In this document: in pieces, positions 1 to 9,582 of the stretch
How the letters are laid out: every line of letters begins with the position of its first letter
How positions within the stretch are numbered: the first letter of the stretch is position 1
Assembly: GCA_005882155.1 (NCBI GenBank)
Contig: VBCQ01000089.1
Location: 1 to 9,582, forward strand
Source: Betaproteobacteria bacterium
GTDB taxonomy: Bacteria > Pseudomonadota > Gammaproteobacteria > Burkholderiales > Burkholderiaceae_C
DNA length: 9,582 nucleotides
Direction: 5' to 3'
The notes under the pieces: model-generated
Told to the model about the DNA's origin: nothing
Seen by the model: the letters and a program-made list of their open reading frames with translations, nothing else
The model's database searches: none
Program-made: the position numbers and the translations under genes

Positions 1-246
1 AAGCGCCTGTGAAACTGCGCAGCGCAGGCGGCTCACGTCAGGCCTTCTCTGCGCAACTGCGTAGGCGCTTCGTTCCGGCCTGACGCGCTTGGCGGCGCAA
101 GCCGCTACGTAATTTCGCGATTGCGAGGCTTGCGCGCGTTCGCGGACACTGACTGCGCACCGAACGCCTTTGCGTTCAGCGACGGTCGCGAGCCCTCTCA
201 ATGGGCCGCGAATCCGCTCGCGATCAACCCACCCTGTGGAGATGCC
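1..246. other. Noncoding leader with inverted repeats, upstream of the TRAP operon
   Basis: No credible gene lies here. The reading frame of the downstream gene is open from 121, but that stretch has no family resemblance and precedes a clear signal peptide start at 247. Several exact inverted repeats are visible: 1-8 with 63-70 (8 bp), 36-44 with 77-85 (9 bp), 15-27 (CTGCGC-A-GCGCAG), 91-96 with 101-106 (6 bp closing a GCAA tetraloop, the outer pair G-T), and 162-167 with 172-177 (6 bp, 4-base loop). None is followed by a T run, so none is a standard intrinsic terminator. I see no convincing -35/-10 pair. The first 12 bases could be the last codons of an upstream gene (K-R-L-stop), but this cannot be supported. 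Confidence 0.5.
36..85. repeat. Inverted repeat CGTCAGGCC / GGCCTGACG with 32-base loop
   Basis: The arms at 36-44 and 77-85 are exact 9-base reverse complements. The left arm lies inside the loop of a second exact inverted repeat (1-8 with 63-70), while its partner lies outside that loop. The two stems could therefore only form as alternatives or as a pseudoknot. This may be the end of an upstream transcript, a palindromic intergenic repeat, or a structured 5' leader. GC-rich DNA produces some such matches by chance. Confidence 0.45.
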
Positions 247-1200
247 ATGACATGCCAACTGACCCGCCGCGTGGCGGCCTTCGCCGCAGCTTTGTCGCTG
301 TGCACCGCCGCGAATGCGGCCGACTTCATCAACGTGCTCACCGGCGGCACGAGCGGGGTCTACTACCCGATGGGCGTCGCGCTGAGCCAGGTCTACGGCA
401 AGGCGATGCCGGGCGCGAAGGCTTCGGTGCAAGCGACCAAGGCGTCGGCTGAGAACCTGAACCTCTTGCAGGCGGGTCGTGGCGAAGTCGCGTTCACGCT
501 CGGTGACGCCCTGTCGGATGCGTGGAAGGGCGATGCCGAAGCGGGCTTCGCCGCTCCGCTGAAGAAGCTGCGCGGACTCGCTGGCATCTACCCGAATTAC
601 ATCCAGATCGTCGCCAGCGCCGACTCCGGCATCAAGACGCTCGCCGACCTGAAGGGCAAGCGCATTTCGGTCGGTGCGCCGAAGTCGGGCACCGAGCTCA
701 ACGCACGCGCGGTGCTCAAGGCCGCGGGCCTCAGCTACAAGGACTTCGCGAAGGTCGAGTACCTGCCGTTCGGCGAATCGGTCGAGCTGATGAAGAACCG
801 CCAGCTCGACGTGACGCTGCAGTCGGCCGGCCTCGGCGTGTCGGCGCTGCGCGACCTGTCGGTGTCGATGAAGATCGTCGTCGTCGAGGTGCCGGCCGAC
901 ATCGTCGCCAAGGTCGGCGACGCGGCCTATCAACCGACGGTGATCCCGGCCAACACCTATGAAGGCCAGACCAAGGACGTGCAAAGCATCGCGATCCAGA
1001 ACTTCCTCGTGACTCATGAAGGCGTCAGCGCCGACACGGTCTACAAGATGACCAAGGCCCTGTGGGAGAACCTCGACGCGATCGCTGCGGCGCACGCGTC
1101 GGGCAAGACGATCAAGCGCGAGAACGCGCTGAAGGGCATGCCCTTGCCGCTGCACCCGGGCGCCGAAAAGTATTACCGCGAAGTCGGTCTGCTGAAGTAA
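247..1200 (+). CDS. TAXI-family TRAP transporter solute-binding protein
   Basis: This is the periplasmic binding subunit that captures the substrate and delivers it to the fused TRAP permease encoded just downstream. I chose the ATG at 247 because GGAG at 238-241 lies 5 bases upstream and the product then starts with a signal peptide: positively charged MTCQLTRR, a hydrophobic stretch at residues 9-20, and an AANA-A cleavage site near residue 24. The frame is open back to 121, but that extension would bury the signal peptide. The 317-residue product has the TAXI hallmarks: an opening FINVLTGGTSGVYYPMG at about 27-43, NLLQAGRGEVAF at about 72-83, and a lobe-two start LADLKGKRISVGAPKSGTE at about 132-150. 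The cysteine at 19 is not in a proper lipobox, so a soluble periplasmic protein is likely. The permease starts 33 bases after the stop. Known TAXI proteins bind organic acids or amino acids; the ligand here is unknown. Confidence 0.93.
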   Translation: MTCQLTRRVAAFAAALSLCTAANAADFINVLTGGTSGVYYPMGVALSQVYGKAMPGAKASVQATKASAENLNLLQAGRGEVAFTLGDALSDAWKGDAEAGFAAPLKKLRGLAGIYPNYIQIVASADSGIKTLADLKGKRISVGAPKSGTELNARAVLKAAGLSYKDFAKVEYLPFGESVELMKNRQLDVTLQSAGLGVSALRDLSVSMKIVVVEVPADIVAKVGDAAYQPTVIPANTYEGQTKDVQSIAIQNFLVTHEGVSADTVYKMTKALWENLDAIAAAHASGKTIKRENALKGMPLPLHPGAEKYYREVGLLK

Positions 1201-1233
1201 GCACTGAAGTCACCGACCCATCAGGACACCATC

Positions 1234-3338
<2,105 letters not shown>

Positions 3339-3339
<1 letters not shown>

Positions 3340-3713
3340 TGCCGCTGTGCATCGCGGCGGGCGGCGTCGTGATCGCACTCGCGATCGAGTCGTTCACGCT
3401 GGCGTGGACGCACTCGATCGAGAAGGTTCGCTGGGAAGAGGACTACCGCGTCGAAGGCTCCGCGCTGCGCCTGACCGAAGCGCGCATCCGCGGTCACGGC
3501 GCCGGCATGGAGCCGCCGCCCGATAGCCGCTTCGAGAACGGTGTGTGGCACTACACGCCGAAGCTGCCGCCGCTGCCGGTGTTGCGCCTCACGCAATCGA
3601 ATTTCACCGCCGGCTACGAGCTGTGCAGCGATGGTCTATGCAAGCCGCTCGCGATCTACGCACCGCGCGCCGCGTCGGGCGACGTGATCGAAGTGTCGGT
3701 GTGCGAGCGTTGA
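3339..3713 (+). CDS. DUF1850 family protein, TRAP-associated
   Basis: This 124-residue protein resembles the DUF1850 family, which is often encoded beside TAXI-type TRAP transporters and has no established function. Residues about 2-22 form one hydrophobic segment (an uncleaved anchor or signal). It is followed by the family motif WTHSIEKVRWEEDYRV at 23-38, then RGHGAGMEPP at 51-60 and a C-terminal part predicted to lie in the periplasm. Three cysteines, C96, C101 and C122, lie in that part, and the C-x4-C pair (LCSDGLC) could form a disulfide. The ATG shares one base with the permease stop, so the gene is probably translated by coupling. Its stop faces the glpK stop across 10 bases. A role as accessory or regulator of the transporter is inferred from position only. 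Confidence 0.88.
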
Positions 3714-3723
3714 TCGAATCGCC

Positions 3724-5217
<1,494 letters not shown>

Positions 5218-5231
5218 TCGAGTCTCCGCGG

Positions 5232-5999
5232 TCAGTGCTCGCTGATCACCGATTGCACGCCCGCCTCGGCGAGCAGCGCCGGAAACGGCTCCGGCGGGGT
5301 GGCATCGGTGAACAGCATGTCAATCTGGGCGAGCCGCGCGAGCTCGACCATCGCCGGCCGGTTGAACTTGCTGTGGTCGGCGGCGAGCCAGACCTCGCGC
5401 GAGTGCTCGATGATCGCGCGCGCAACGTTGACCTCGCGGTAATCGAAATCGCGCAGGCTGCCGTCGGCCTCGATGCCCGAGATGCCGATGAGTCCGATGT
5501 CGACCTTGAATTGCTTGATGAAATCGATCGTCACTTCGCCGACGATGCCGCGGTCGCGCGTGCGCACCACGCCGCCGGCGACGATCACTTCGCACTCCGG
5601 GTTATCCGACAGGATCGCCGCGACGTTCAGGTTGTTGGTGATCACGCGCAAGCCGGTGTGGCGCATCAGCTCGCGCGCGATTGCTTCGGTGGTGGTGCCG
5701 ATGTTGAGGATCAGCGAGCAGTCGTTGGGGACTGCTTTCGCGACCGTGCGCGCGATGCGCTGCTTCGCGGTCTGGTTGAGCTGCTGGCGCTGCCGGTAAG
5801 CAATGTTCTCGATCGTCGAGCTGGGCAGCCGCACGCCGCCGTGAAAGCGCGCGAGCAGCCCCGCATCCTGCAGCAGCTTCACGTCGCGCCGTACCGTCTG
5901 CAGCGTCACGCCGAACTGGTCGGACAGCGCCTCGACCGAGACCGAGCCGCGAGCGCGCACCTCCTCGAGCAGCAAGGATTGGCGTGGGTTCGGCGTCAT
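5232..5999 (-). CDS. glpR: DeoR-family glycerol-3-phosphate regulon repressor
   Basis: This transcription factor closely resembles E. coli GlpR, which represses glp genes until glycerol-3-phosphate binds. From the ATG at 5999 it has 255 residues (E. coli 252). The N-terminal helix-turn-helix (LSDQFGVTLQTVRRDV, 25-40) is followed by the DeoR linker GLLARFHGGVRLPSS (47-61). The sugar-phosphate sensor domain carries LNIGTTTEAIA (98-108), ITNNLNVA (120-127), GIVGEVTIDFI (151-161), IGISGIEADGSL (171-182) and WLAADHSKF (204-212). In-frame ATGs exist at 6038 and 6047. None of the three starts has a good Shine-Dalgarno. I chose 5999 because homologues begin with a similar short lead (MxxxxRxxxLLEEV). 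glpK follows 14 bases downstream. The operator-like repeats at 6085-6160 lie upstream, between this gene and glpD, so autoregulation is likely. Confidence 0.94.
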   Translation of the reverse strand: MTPNPRQSLLLEEVRARGSVSVEALSDQFGVTLQTVRRDVKLLQDAGLLARFHGGVRLPSSTIENIAYRQRQQLNQTAKQRIARTVAKAVPNDCSLILNIGTTTEAIARELMRHTGLRVITNNLNVAAILSDNPECEVIVAGGVVRTRDRGIVGEVTIDFIKQFKVDIGLIGISGIEADGSLRDFDYREVNVARAIIEHSREVWLAADHSKFNRPAMVELARLAQIDMLFTDATPPEPFPALLAEAGVQSVISEH

Positions 6000-6076
6000 G
6001 TCGCGGCGGTGACCGACAAGCTCATGGCGGCGCAGCATAACCAACATCCGGTTTCATGCGATGGTGGATTTCGAGC

Positions 6077-6105
6077 TTGCAATGTTTTCGTTCTTCAAGT
6101 AAAAC
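6077..6105 (+). promoter_or_regulatory. Candidate sigma70 promoter of glpD
   Basis: TTGCAA (6077-6082) and TAAAAC (6100-6105) each match four of six consensus bases and are separated by exactly 17 bases. They lie 74 bases upstream of the glpD start. The inverted repeat at 6085-6110 fills the spacer and covers the -10 box, as expected for a repressor that blocks polymerase. The hexamers are moderate and no start site is known. Confidence 0.4.
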
Positions 6106-6110
6106 GAAAA
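6085..6110. promoter_or_regulatory. Probable GlpR operator: exact inverted repeat TTTTCGTT-N10-AACGAAAA
   Basis: The arms at 6085-6092 and 6103-6110 are exact 8-base reverse complements separated by CTTCAAGTAA. The TTCG/CGAA core matches the half-site content of known GlpR operators in E. coli, and the site is midway between glpR and the genes that GlpR should control. The surrounding region is much richer in A/T than the rest of the window. GlpR binding is inferred from position and motif. Confidence 0.6.
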
Positions 6111-6160
6111 GAGAGCAAAGCAAACGAACAAAAACGAACATCAAACGATGGTTCGTTTTT
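6102..6160. promoter_or_regulatory. Helically phased AACGAA repeats and inverted repeat before glpD
   Basis: The hexamer AAACGA starts at 6102, 6122, 6132 and 6143, steps of 20, 10 and 11 bases. The copies at 6122 and 6132 are identical over nine bases (AAACGAACA). A further exact inverted repeat pairs AAAAACGAAC (6130-6139) with GTTCGTTTTT (6151-6160) around an 11-base spacer. Repeats at helical spacing place half-sites on the same DNA face, which suits cooperative binding of oligomeric GlpR. The second inverted repeat ends in a run of seven T (6155-6161), so in RNA it could form a weak hairpin with a U tract. An operator is the simpler reading because the stem is A/U-rich. Confidence 0.5.
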
Positions 6161-6178
6161 TTGTGCCCAGGAGATGGC

Positions 6179-7750
6179 TTGAGTTCCCCTTCATCGCAGA
6201 CAGTCGACGTGCTCGTGGTCGGCGGCGGCATCAATGGCGCCGGCATCGCGCGCGATTTCGCCGGGCGCGGCCTGAGCGTCCTGCTGTGCGAGAAAGACGA
6301 CCTCGCGCAGCACACCTCGTCGTCGTCGACCAAGCTGATTCACGGCGGCCTGCGCTACCTCGAGTACTACGAGTTCTCGCTGGTGCGCAAGGCGCTGGCC
6401 GAGCGCGAAGTCCTGTTGAAAAGCGCGCCGCACATCATGCGACCGTTGCGCTTCGTGATGCCGCACGACCCCGGCATGCGGCCGGTATGGATGATCCGCG
6501 CCGGGCTGTTTCTCTACGACAACTTGGCGAAGCGCGAAGTGCTCGCCGGCTCGCGCACCGTCAACCTGCGCAAGCATCCCGCCGGCGCGCCGTTGAAGCG
6601 CGAATACACGCGCGGCTTCGTCTACTCCGACGGTTGGGTCGACGATGCGCGGCTCGTCGTGCTCAACGCGATAGCTGCGGCCGAGCGCGGCGCGACGATC
6701 CTGACCCGTTGGCGTTGCGTCGACGCGCGGCGCGGCGCGACGCAATGGCAAGTGCGCCTGCACAGCGCGAGCGGCGAAGAGCGCAGCGTGACGGCGCGTG
6801 CGCTTGTCAACGCCGCCGGGCCATGGGCCGGCCAGTTCTTGAGCGAGCACGCGCATGCGCCGGCGCCGAAGTCGCTTCGCCTCGTCAAGGGCAGCCACAT
6901 CGTCGTGCCCAAACTGTTCGAGCACGAGCACGCCTACATCTTCCAGAATCCCGACCGGCGAATCATCTTCGCGATTCCGTACGAGCGCGAGTTCACGCTG
7001 ATCGGCACGACCGATGTCGAGCATCTCGGCGCGATCGGCGACGCACACATCGATGCGGTCGAGACCGCTTATCTGTGCGAGCAAGCAAGCCGCTATTTCG
7101 CCAAACCGGTCAAGCCGACCGACGTGGTGTGGAGCTACTCGGGCGTGCGCCCGCTGCTCGACGACGAGTCGGGCGATCCGTCGGCCGTCACACGCGACTA
7201 CCTGCTCGAGCTCGATACCGCGCAAGCCCCGCTGCTGTCGGTGTGGGGCGGCAAGATCACGACCTTCCGCAAGCTTGCCGAAGAAGCGGCCGACCTGCTC
7301 GCCGCGCCGCTCGGTGTGAAGCGCGGCGCATGGACGCGCGGCGCGTTTATGCCCGGTGGTGACTTGAGCGCATGGATCGGTCGCGCAAAGCGGCCCGACA
7401 CCGACCTGAAGCGCTTTGTGCAGGCGCTGTCGCTGCGTCACCCCGAACTGCCGCCAGCTCTGTGTCAACGCTGGGCAAGCGCCTACGGCTCGCGGGTCGA
7501 GCTGCTGCTGAAGTCCGATCTCGGCGCTGAAGTCGCGCCCGGACTGTTCGAAGCCGAGCTCAACTACCTGCACGAACACGAGTGGGCGCGCAGTGCCGAC
7601 GACGTGCTGTGGCGGCGCAGCAAGCTTGGCCTGCACTTCAGCGACTCGCAGCGCGCAGCGGTCGCCGCCTGGTGTGCCGCGCATTGGAACGACCCCTGTT
7701 CGCCATCGGCGCAGACCGCAGGGCGCACGACGGAGACCGCATGGAACTGA
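6179..7750 (+). CDS. glpD: Aerobic glycerol-3-phosphate dehydrogenase
   Basis: This FAD-dependent membrane-associated enzyme oxidises sn-glycerol-3-phosphate to dihydroxyacetone phosphate and passes electrons to quinone. I chose the TTG at 6179 because AGGAG (6169-6173) lies 5 bases upstream and the product (523 residues) then begins just before the FAD-binding strand, like E. coli GlpD. The frame stays open up to an ATG at 6056, but that would translate the operator region. Motifs are VDVLVVGGGINGAGIARDF (9-27), SSTKLIHGGLRYLEYYEF (about 48-65), YSDGWVDDARL (about 149-159), VKGSHIVVP (about 238-246), IGTTDVE (about 275-281), WSYSGVRPLLDDES (about 319-332) and LLSVWGGKITTFRKLAEEA (about 349-367). 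The C-terminal cap ends with HEWARSADDVLWRRSKLGL. The stop overlaps the glpS start by 10 bases, so the genes are co-transcribed. Confidence 0.97.
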   Translation: MSSPSSQTVDVLVVGGGINGAGIARDFAGRGLSVLLCEKDDLAQHTSSSSTKLIHGGLRYLEYYEFSLVRKALAEREVLLKSAPHIMRPLRFVMPHDPGMRPVWMIRAGLFLYDNLAKREVLAGSRTVNLRKHPAGAPLKREYTRGFVYSDGWVDDARLVVLNAIAAAERGATILTRWRCVDARRGATQWQVRLHSASGEERSVTARALVNAAGPWAGQFLSEHAHAPAPKSLRLVKGSHIVVPKLFEHEHAYIFQNPDRRIIFAIPYEREFTLIGTTDVEHLGAIGDAHIDAVETAYLCEQASRYFAKPVKPTDVVWSYSGVRPLLDDESGDPSAVTRDYLLELDTAQAPLLSVWGGKITTFRKLAEEAADLLAAPLGVKRGAWTRGAFMPGGDLSAWIGRAKRPDTDLKRFVQALSLRHPELPPALCQRWASAYGSRVELLLKSDLGAEVAPGLFEAELNYLHEHEWARSADDVLWRRSKLGLHFSDSQRAAVAAWCAAHWNDPCSPSAQTAGRTTETAWN

Positions 7751-8758
7751 TGCTCGAACGCATCGAGAAACAGGTCGGCGCGCAGACGCACCTGTACCCG
7801 CTTGACCTCACGCTGGTGCCGCGCGCGGTGACGGTGCTGCTCGGCGCGACGCAGGCCGGCAAGACCTCGCTGATGCGCGTGATGGCAGGGCTCGACGCGC
7901 CGAGCAAGGGCCGCGTCGTCGCCGATGGCGCGGACGTGACCGGCAAGCCGGTGCGCGAACGCAATGTCGCGATGGTCTACCAGCAGTTCATCAACTACCC
8001 GTCGATGACGGTGGCCGACAACATCGCCTCACCGCTGAAGCTGCGCGGCGAACGCGGCATCGCGGCGCGGGTCAAGCAGCTGGCGGCCAAGCTGCACATC
8101 GAGCCGTTTCTGAAGCGCTTGCCGGCCGAGCTGTCGGGCGGCCAGCAACAGCGCGTCGCGCTGGCGCGCGCGCTCGCCAAACAGGCGCCGCTGATGCTGC
8201 TCGACGAGCCGCTGGTGAACCTCGATTACAAGCTGCGCGAGGAGTTGCGCGACGAGCTGTCGCAGCTCTTCGCGAGCGGCGATTCGACGGTGGTCTACGC
8301 GACGACCGAGCCGACCGAAGCGTTGCTGCTCGGCGGCTACACCGCGGTGATGGACGCCGGCGAGCTGCTGCAGTACGGCGCGACCGCCGATGTGTTCCAC
8401 AAGCCGAAGTCGCGCGGCGACGCTCGGCGTGAGTCTCGCGGCCGATGTGAACCTGTCGGTCGCGCTGCCGGCATCGCGAACGCAGAACCTAACGATCGGC
8501 GTTCGCGCGAGTGCATTGCGCGTGCAGCAGCGTCCCGGCGATGTGGCGCTTCCAAGCAAGGTGGAGCTGGCGGAGATCTCCGGCTCCGACACCTTCGTGC
8601 ACCTGGACACGCCCATCGGCGAACTCGTCGCGCAACTTACCGGCGTGCACCAGTTCTCGCTCGGGGAAGCGGTTCCCGTGTACATGAACCCGTCGCAGGT
8701 CTACGTGTTCGACGCGTCGGGTGATTTGCTCGTCGCGCCGTCGCAGGAGGCGAACTGA
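7741..8758 (+). pseudogene. glpS: Glycerol ABC transporter ATPase GlpS, broken by deletion and frameshift
   Basis: This gene resembles the first of the two ATPases of the GlpSTPQV glycerol importer. The ATG at 7741 has GGAG at 7732-7735, and a second in-frame ATG at 7750 overlaps the glpD stop as TGATG. Frame one gives an intact nucleotide-binding domain: Walker A GATQAGKT (35-42), Q-loop VYQQF (79-83), signature LSGGQQQR (131-138), Walker B LMLLDEP (151-157) and D-loop NLD (160-162). The H-loop position is threonine (T189 in YATTEPTEA), which I recall as usual for this subfamily. After VFHKPKS (residue 224, base 8412) the frame turns to arginine-rich nonsense, ending at 8724. The proper C-terminal TOBE-like part (AATLGVSLAADVNLS to the stop at 8756-8758) is in the next frame from about 8414. 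The usual FSDPPMN-like linker is absent from both frames, so the defect is a deletion of roughly 15-20 codons (length 2 modulo 3), not a one-base slip. Confidence 0.85.
8745..8750 (+). promoter_or_regulatory. Strong ribosome binding site AGGAGG before glpT
   Basis: This full-consensus Shine-Dalgarno lies inside the end of the glpS reading frame, 9 bases before the ATG at 8760. It decides the glpT start and lets glpT be translated even when ribosomes terminate early in the frameshifted glpS frame at 8724. Confidence 0.75.
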
Positions 8759-8759
8759 C

Positions 8760-9582
8760 ATGGCCCGCATCGCCCTCGACCTGGCCCACGCCTACAAGGC
8801 GAATCCGCAGCGGGACGAAGACTACGCATTGCTGCCGTTGAAGATGACATTCGAAGACGGCGGCGCCTACGCGCTGCTCGGCCCGTCGGGCTGCGGCAAG
8901 ACGACGATGCTCAACATCGTGTCCGGCCTGGTGAAACCGTCGCACGGTACGGTGAGCTTCGACGGCCGAGCGGTCACCGGGCTCACGCCGCAGGAACGCA
9001 ACATCGCGCAGGTGTTCCAGTTCCCGGTCATCTACGACACGATGACGGTGGCCGAGAACCTCGCGTTTCCGCTGCGCAACCGGCGTATCGCGCCCGACAA
9101 GATCAAGCAGCGCGTCGGCGTGATCGCCGAGATGCTCGAGATGAGCGGCCAGCTGAACATGCGCGCGGCGGGTCTCGCCGCCGATGCGAAGCAGAAGATC
9201 TCGCTCGGCCGCGGGCTGGTGCGCGAAGACGTGAGCGCGGTGCTGTTCGACGAGCCGCTGACGGTCATCGACCCACATCTCAAGTGGCAATTGCGGCGCA
9301 AGCTCAAGCAGATCCATCACGAGCTGAAGCTGACGCTCGTCTACGTCACGCACGACCAGGTCGAGGCGCTGACCTTCGCCGATCAGGTCGTCGTGATGAC
9401 GCGCGGCCGTGCGGTGCAAGTCGGCAGCGCGTCGCAATTGTTCGAGCGTCCGCAGCACACGTTTGTCGGCCACTTCATCGGCTCGCCGGGGATGAACTTC
9501 CTGCCGGCGCGTTGGAACGGTGACGGCATCGAAGTCGCGGGCCATGCGTTGGGGGTGAGCGCAAATGGCGAGTCGCTCGCCA
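8760..9582 (+). CDS. glpT: Glycerol ABC transporter ATPase GlpT (partial, runs off the window)
   Basis: This is the second ATPase of the predicted glycerol importer, open to the window edge with 274 residues visible. Homologues have about 360 residues, so most of the C-terminal domain is outside. The name follows rhizobial glpT and is unrelated to the E. coli GlpT antiporter. Walker A is canonical (GPSGCGKTT, 41-49), followed by Q-loop VFQFP (85-89), Walker B VLFDEP (161-166) and H-loop YVTHDQ (195-200, H198). The signature motif is degenerate: LAADAKQKISLGRG (139-152) replaces LSGGQxQR. The linker FIGSPGMNFLPA (239-250), the segment missing from this glpS, is present here. The ATG is one base after the glpS stop. 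Permease and binding-protein genes (glpP, glpQ, glpV) are expected next. Confidence 0.93.
   Translation, partial: MARIALDLAHAYKANPQRDEDYALLPLKMTFEDGGAYALLGPSGCGKTTMLNIVSGLVKPSHGTVSFDGRAVTGLTPQERNIAQVFQFPVIYDTMTVAENLAFPLRNRRIAPDKIKQRVGVIAEMLEMSGQLNMRAAGLAADAKQKISLGRGLVREDVSAVLFDEPLTVIDPHLKWQLRRKLKQIHHELKLTLVYVTHDQVEALTFADQVVVMTRGRAVQVGSASQLFERPQHTFVGHFIGSPGMNFLPARWNGDGIEVAGHALGVSANGESLA

Noticed and set aside
89..115. TTGGCG plus TAATTT as a promoter for the TRAP operon
   Set aside because: The spacing is 15 bases and the -10 match is poor, so it is not distinguishable from background.
6000..6047. N-terminal extension of GlpR from the ATG at 6047 or 6038
   Set aside because: The extra 13-16 residues have no counterpart in E. 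coli GlpR and none of the starts has a good ribosome site. It remains possible but less likely than 5999.
6191..7684. A 497-codon minus-strand open frame opposite glpD
   Set aside because: It is an antisense shadow of glpD with biased composition and no family resemblance.
8403..8425. Programmed ribosomal frameshifting in glpS
   Set aside because: No slippery heptamer or clear downstream structure is visible, and joining the two frames would still leave out the conserved linker. A deletion explains more.

Overview
The window is high-GC DNA, with strong G/C preference at third codon positions. Its gene content and gene order fit a beta-proteobacterium of the Burkholderiales type; this placement is an inference from family resemblance, not a measured result. 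Coding density is high. There are no tRNA or rRNA genes, no insertion sequences and no CRISPR arrays.

Region 1 (1-3713, + strand) is a TRAP transporter module of the TAXI class: a secreted solute-binding protein (247-1200), a fused DctQ-DctM permease (1234-3339) and a small DUF1850 protein (3339-3713). The first 246 bases are noncoding and hold several inverted repeats. The substrate cannot be read from the sequence.

Region 2 (3724-5999, - strand) converges on region 1 with only 10 bases between stop codons. It is a glpR-glpK pair: a DeoR-family glycerol repressor followed 14 bases later by glycerol kinase.

Region 3 (6000-6178) is the divergent control region between glpR and glpD. It holds a candidate sigma70 promoter, an exact 8+8 inverted repeat, and TTCGTT/AACGAA half-sites spaced about one helical turn apart, a probable GlpR operator array.

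Region 4 (6179-9582, + strand) is glpD (glycerol-3-phosphate dehydrogenase, TTG start), then two ABC ATPase genes of the type called glpS and glpT in the rhizobial glycerol importer GlpSTPQV. The last gene runs off the window. No GlpF facilitator gene is visible, so the likely pathway is ABC import of glycerol, phosphorylation by GlpK, and oxidation by GlpD to dihydroxyacetone phosphate, with GlpR repressing.

Two points stand out. First, the glpS copy carries a frame break with a missing segment around 8412-8420 that a one-base error cannot explain. Second, the two ATPases have complementary defects: GlpS lacks the switch histidine and GlpT lacks the LSGGQ signature. This predicts one canonical and one degenerate ATP site in the heterodimer.
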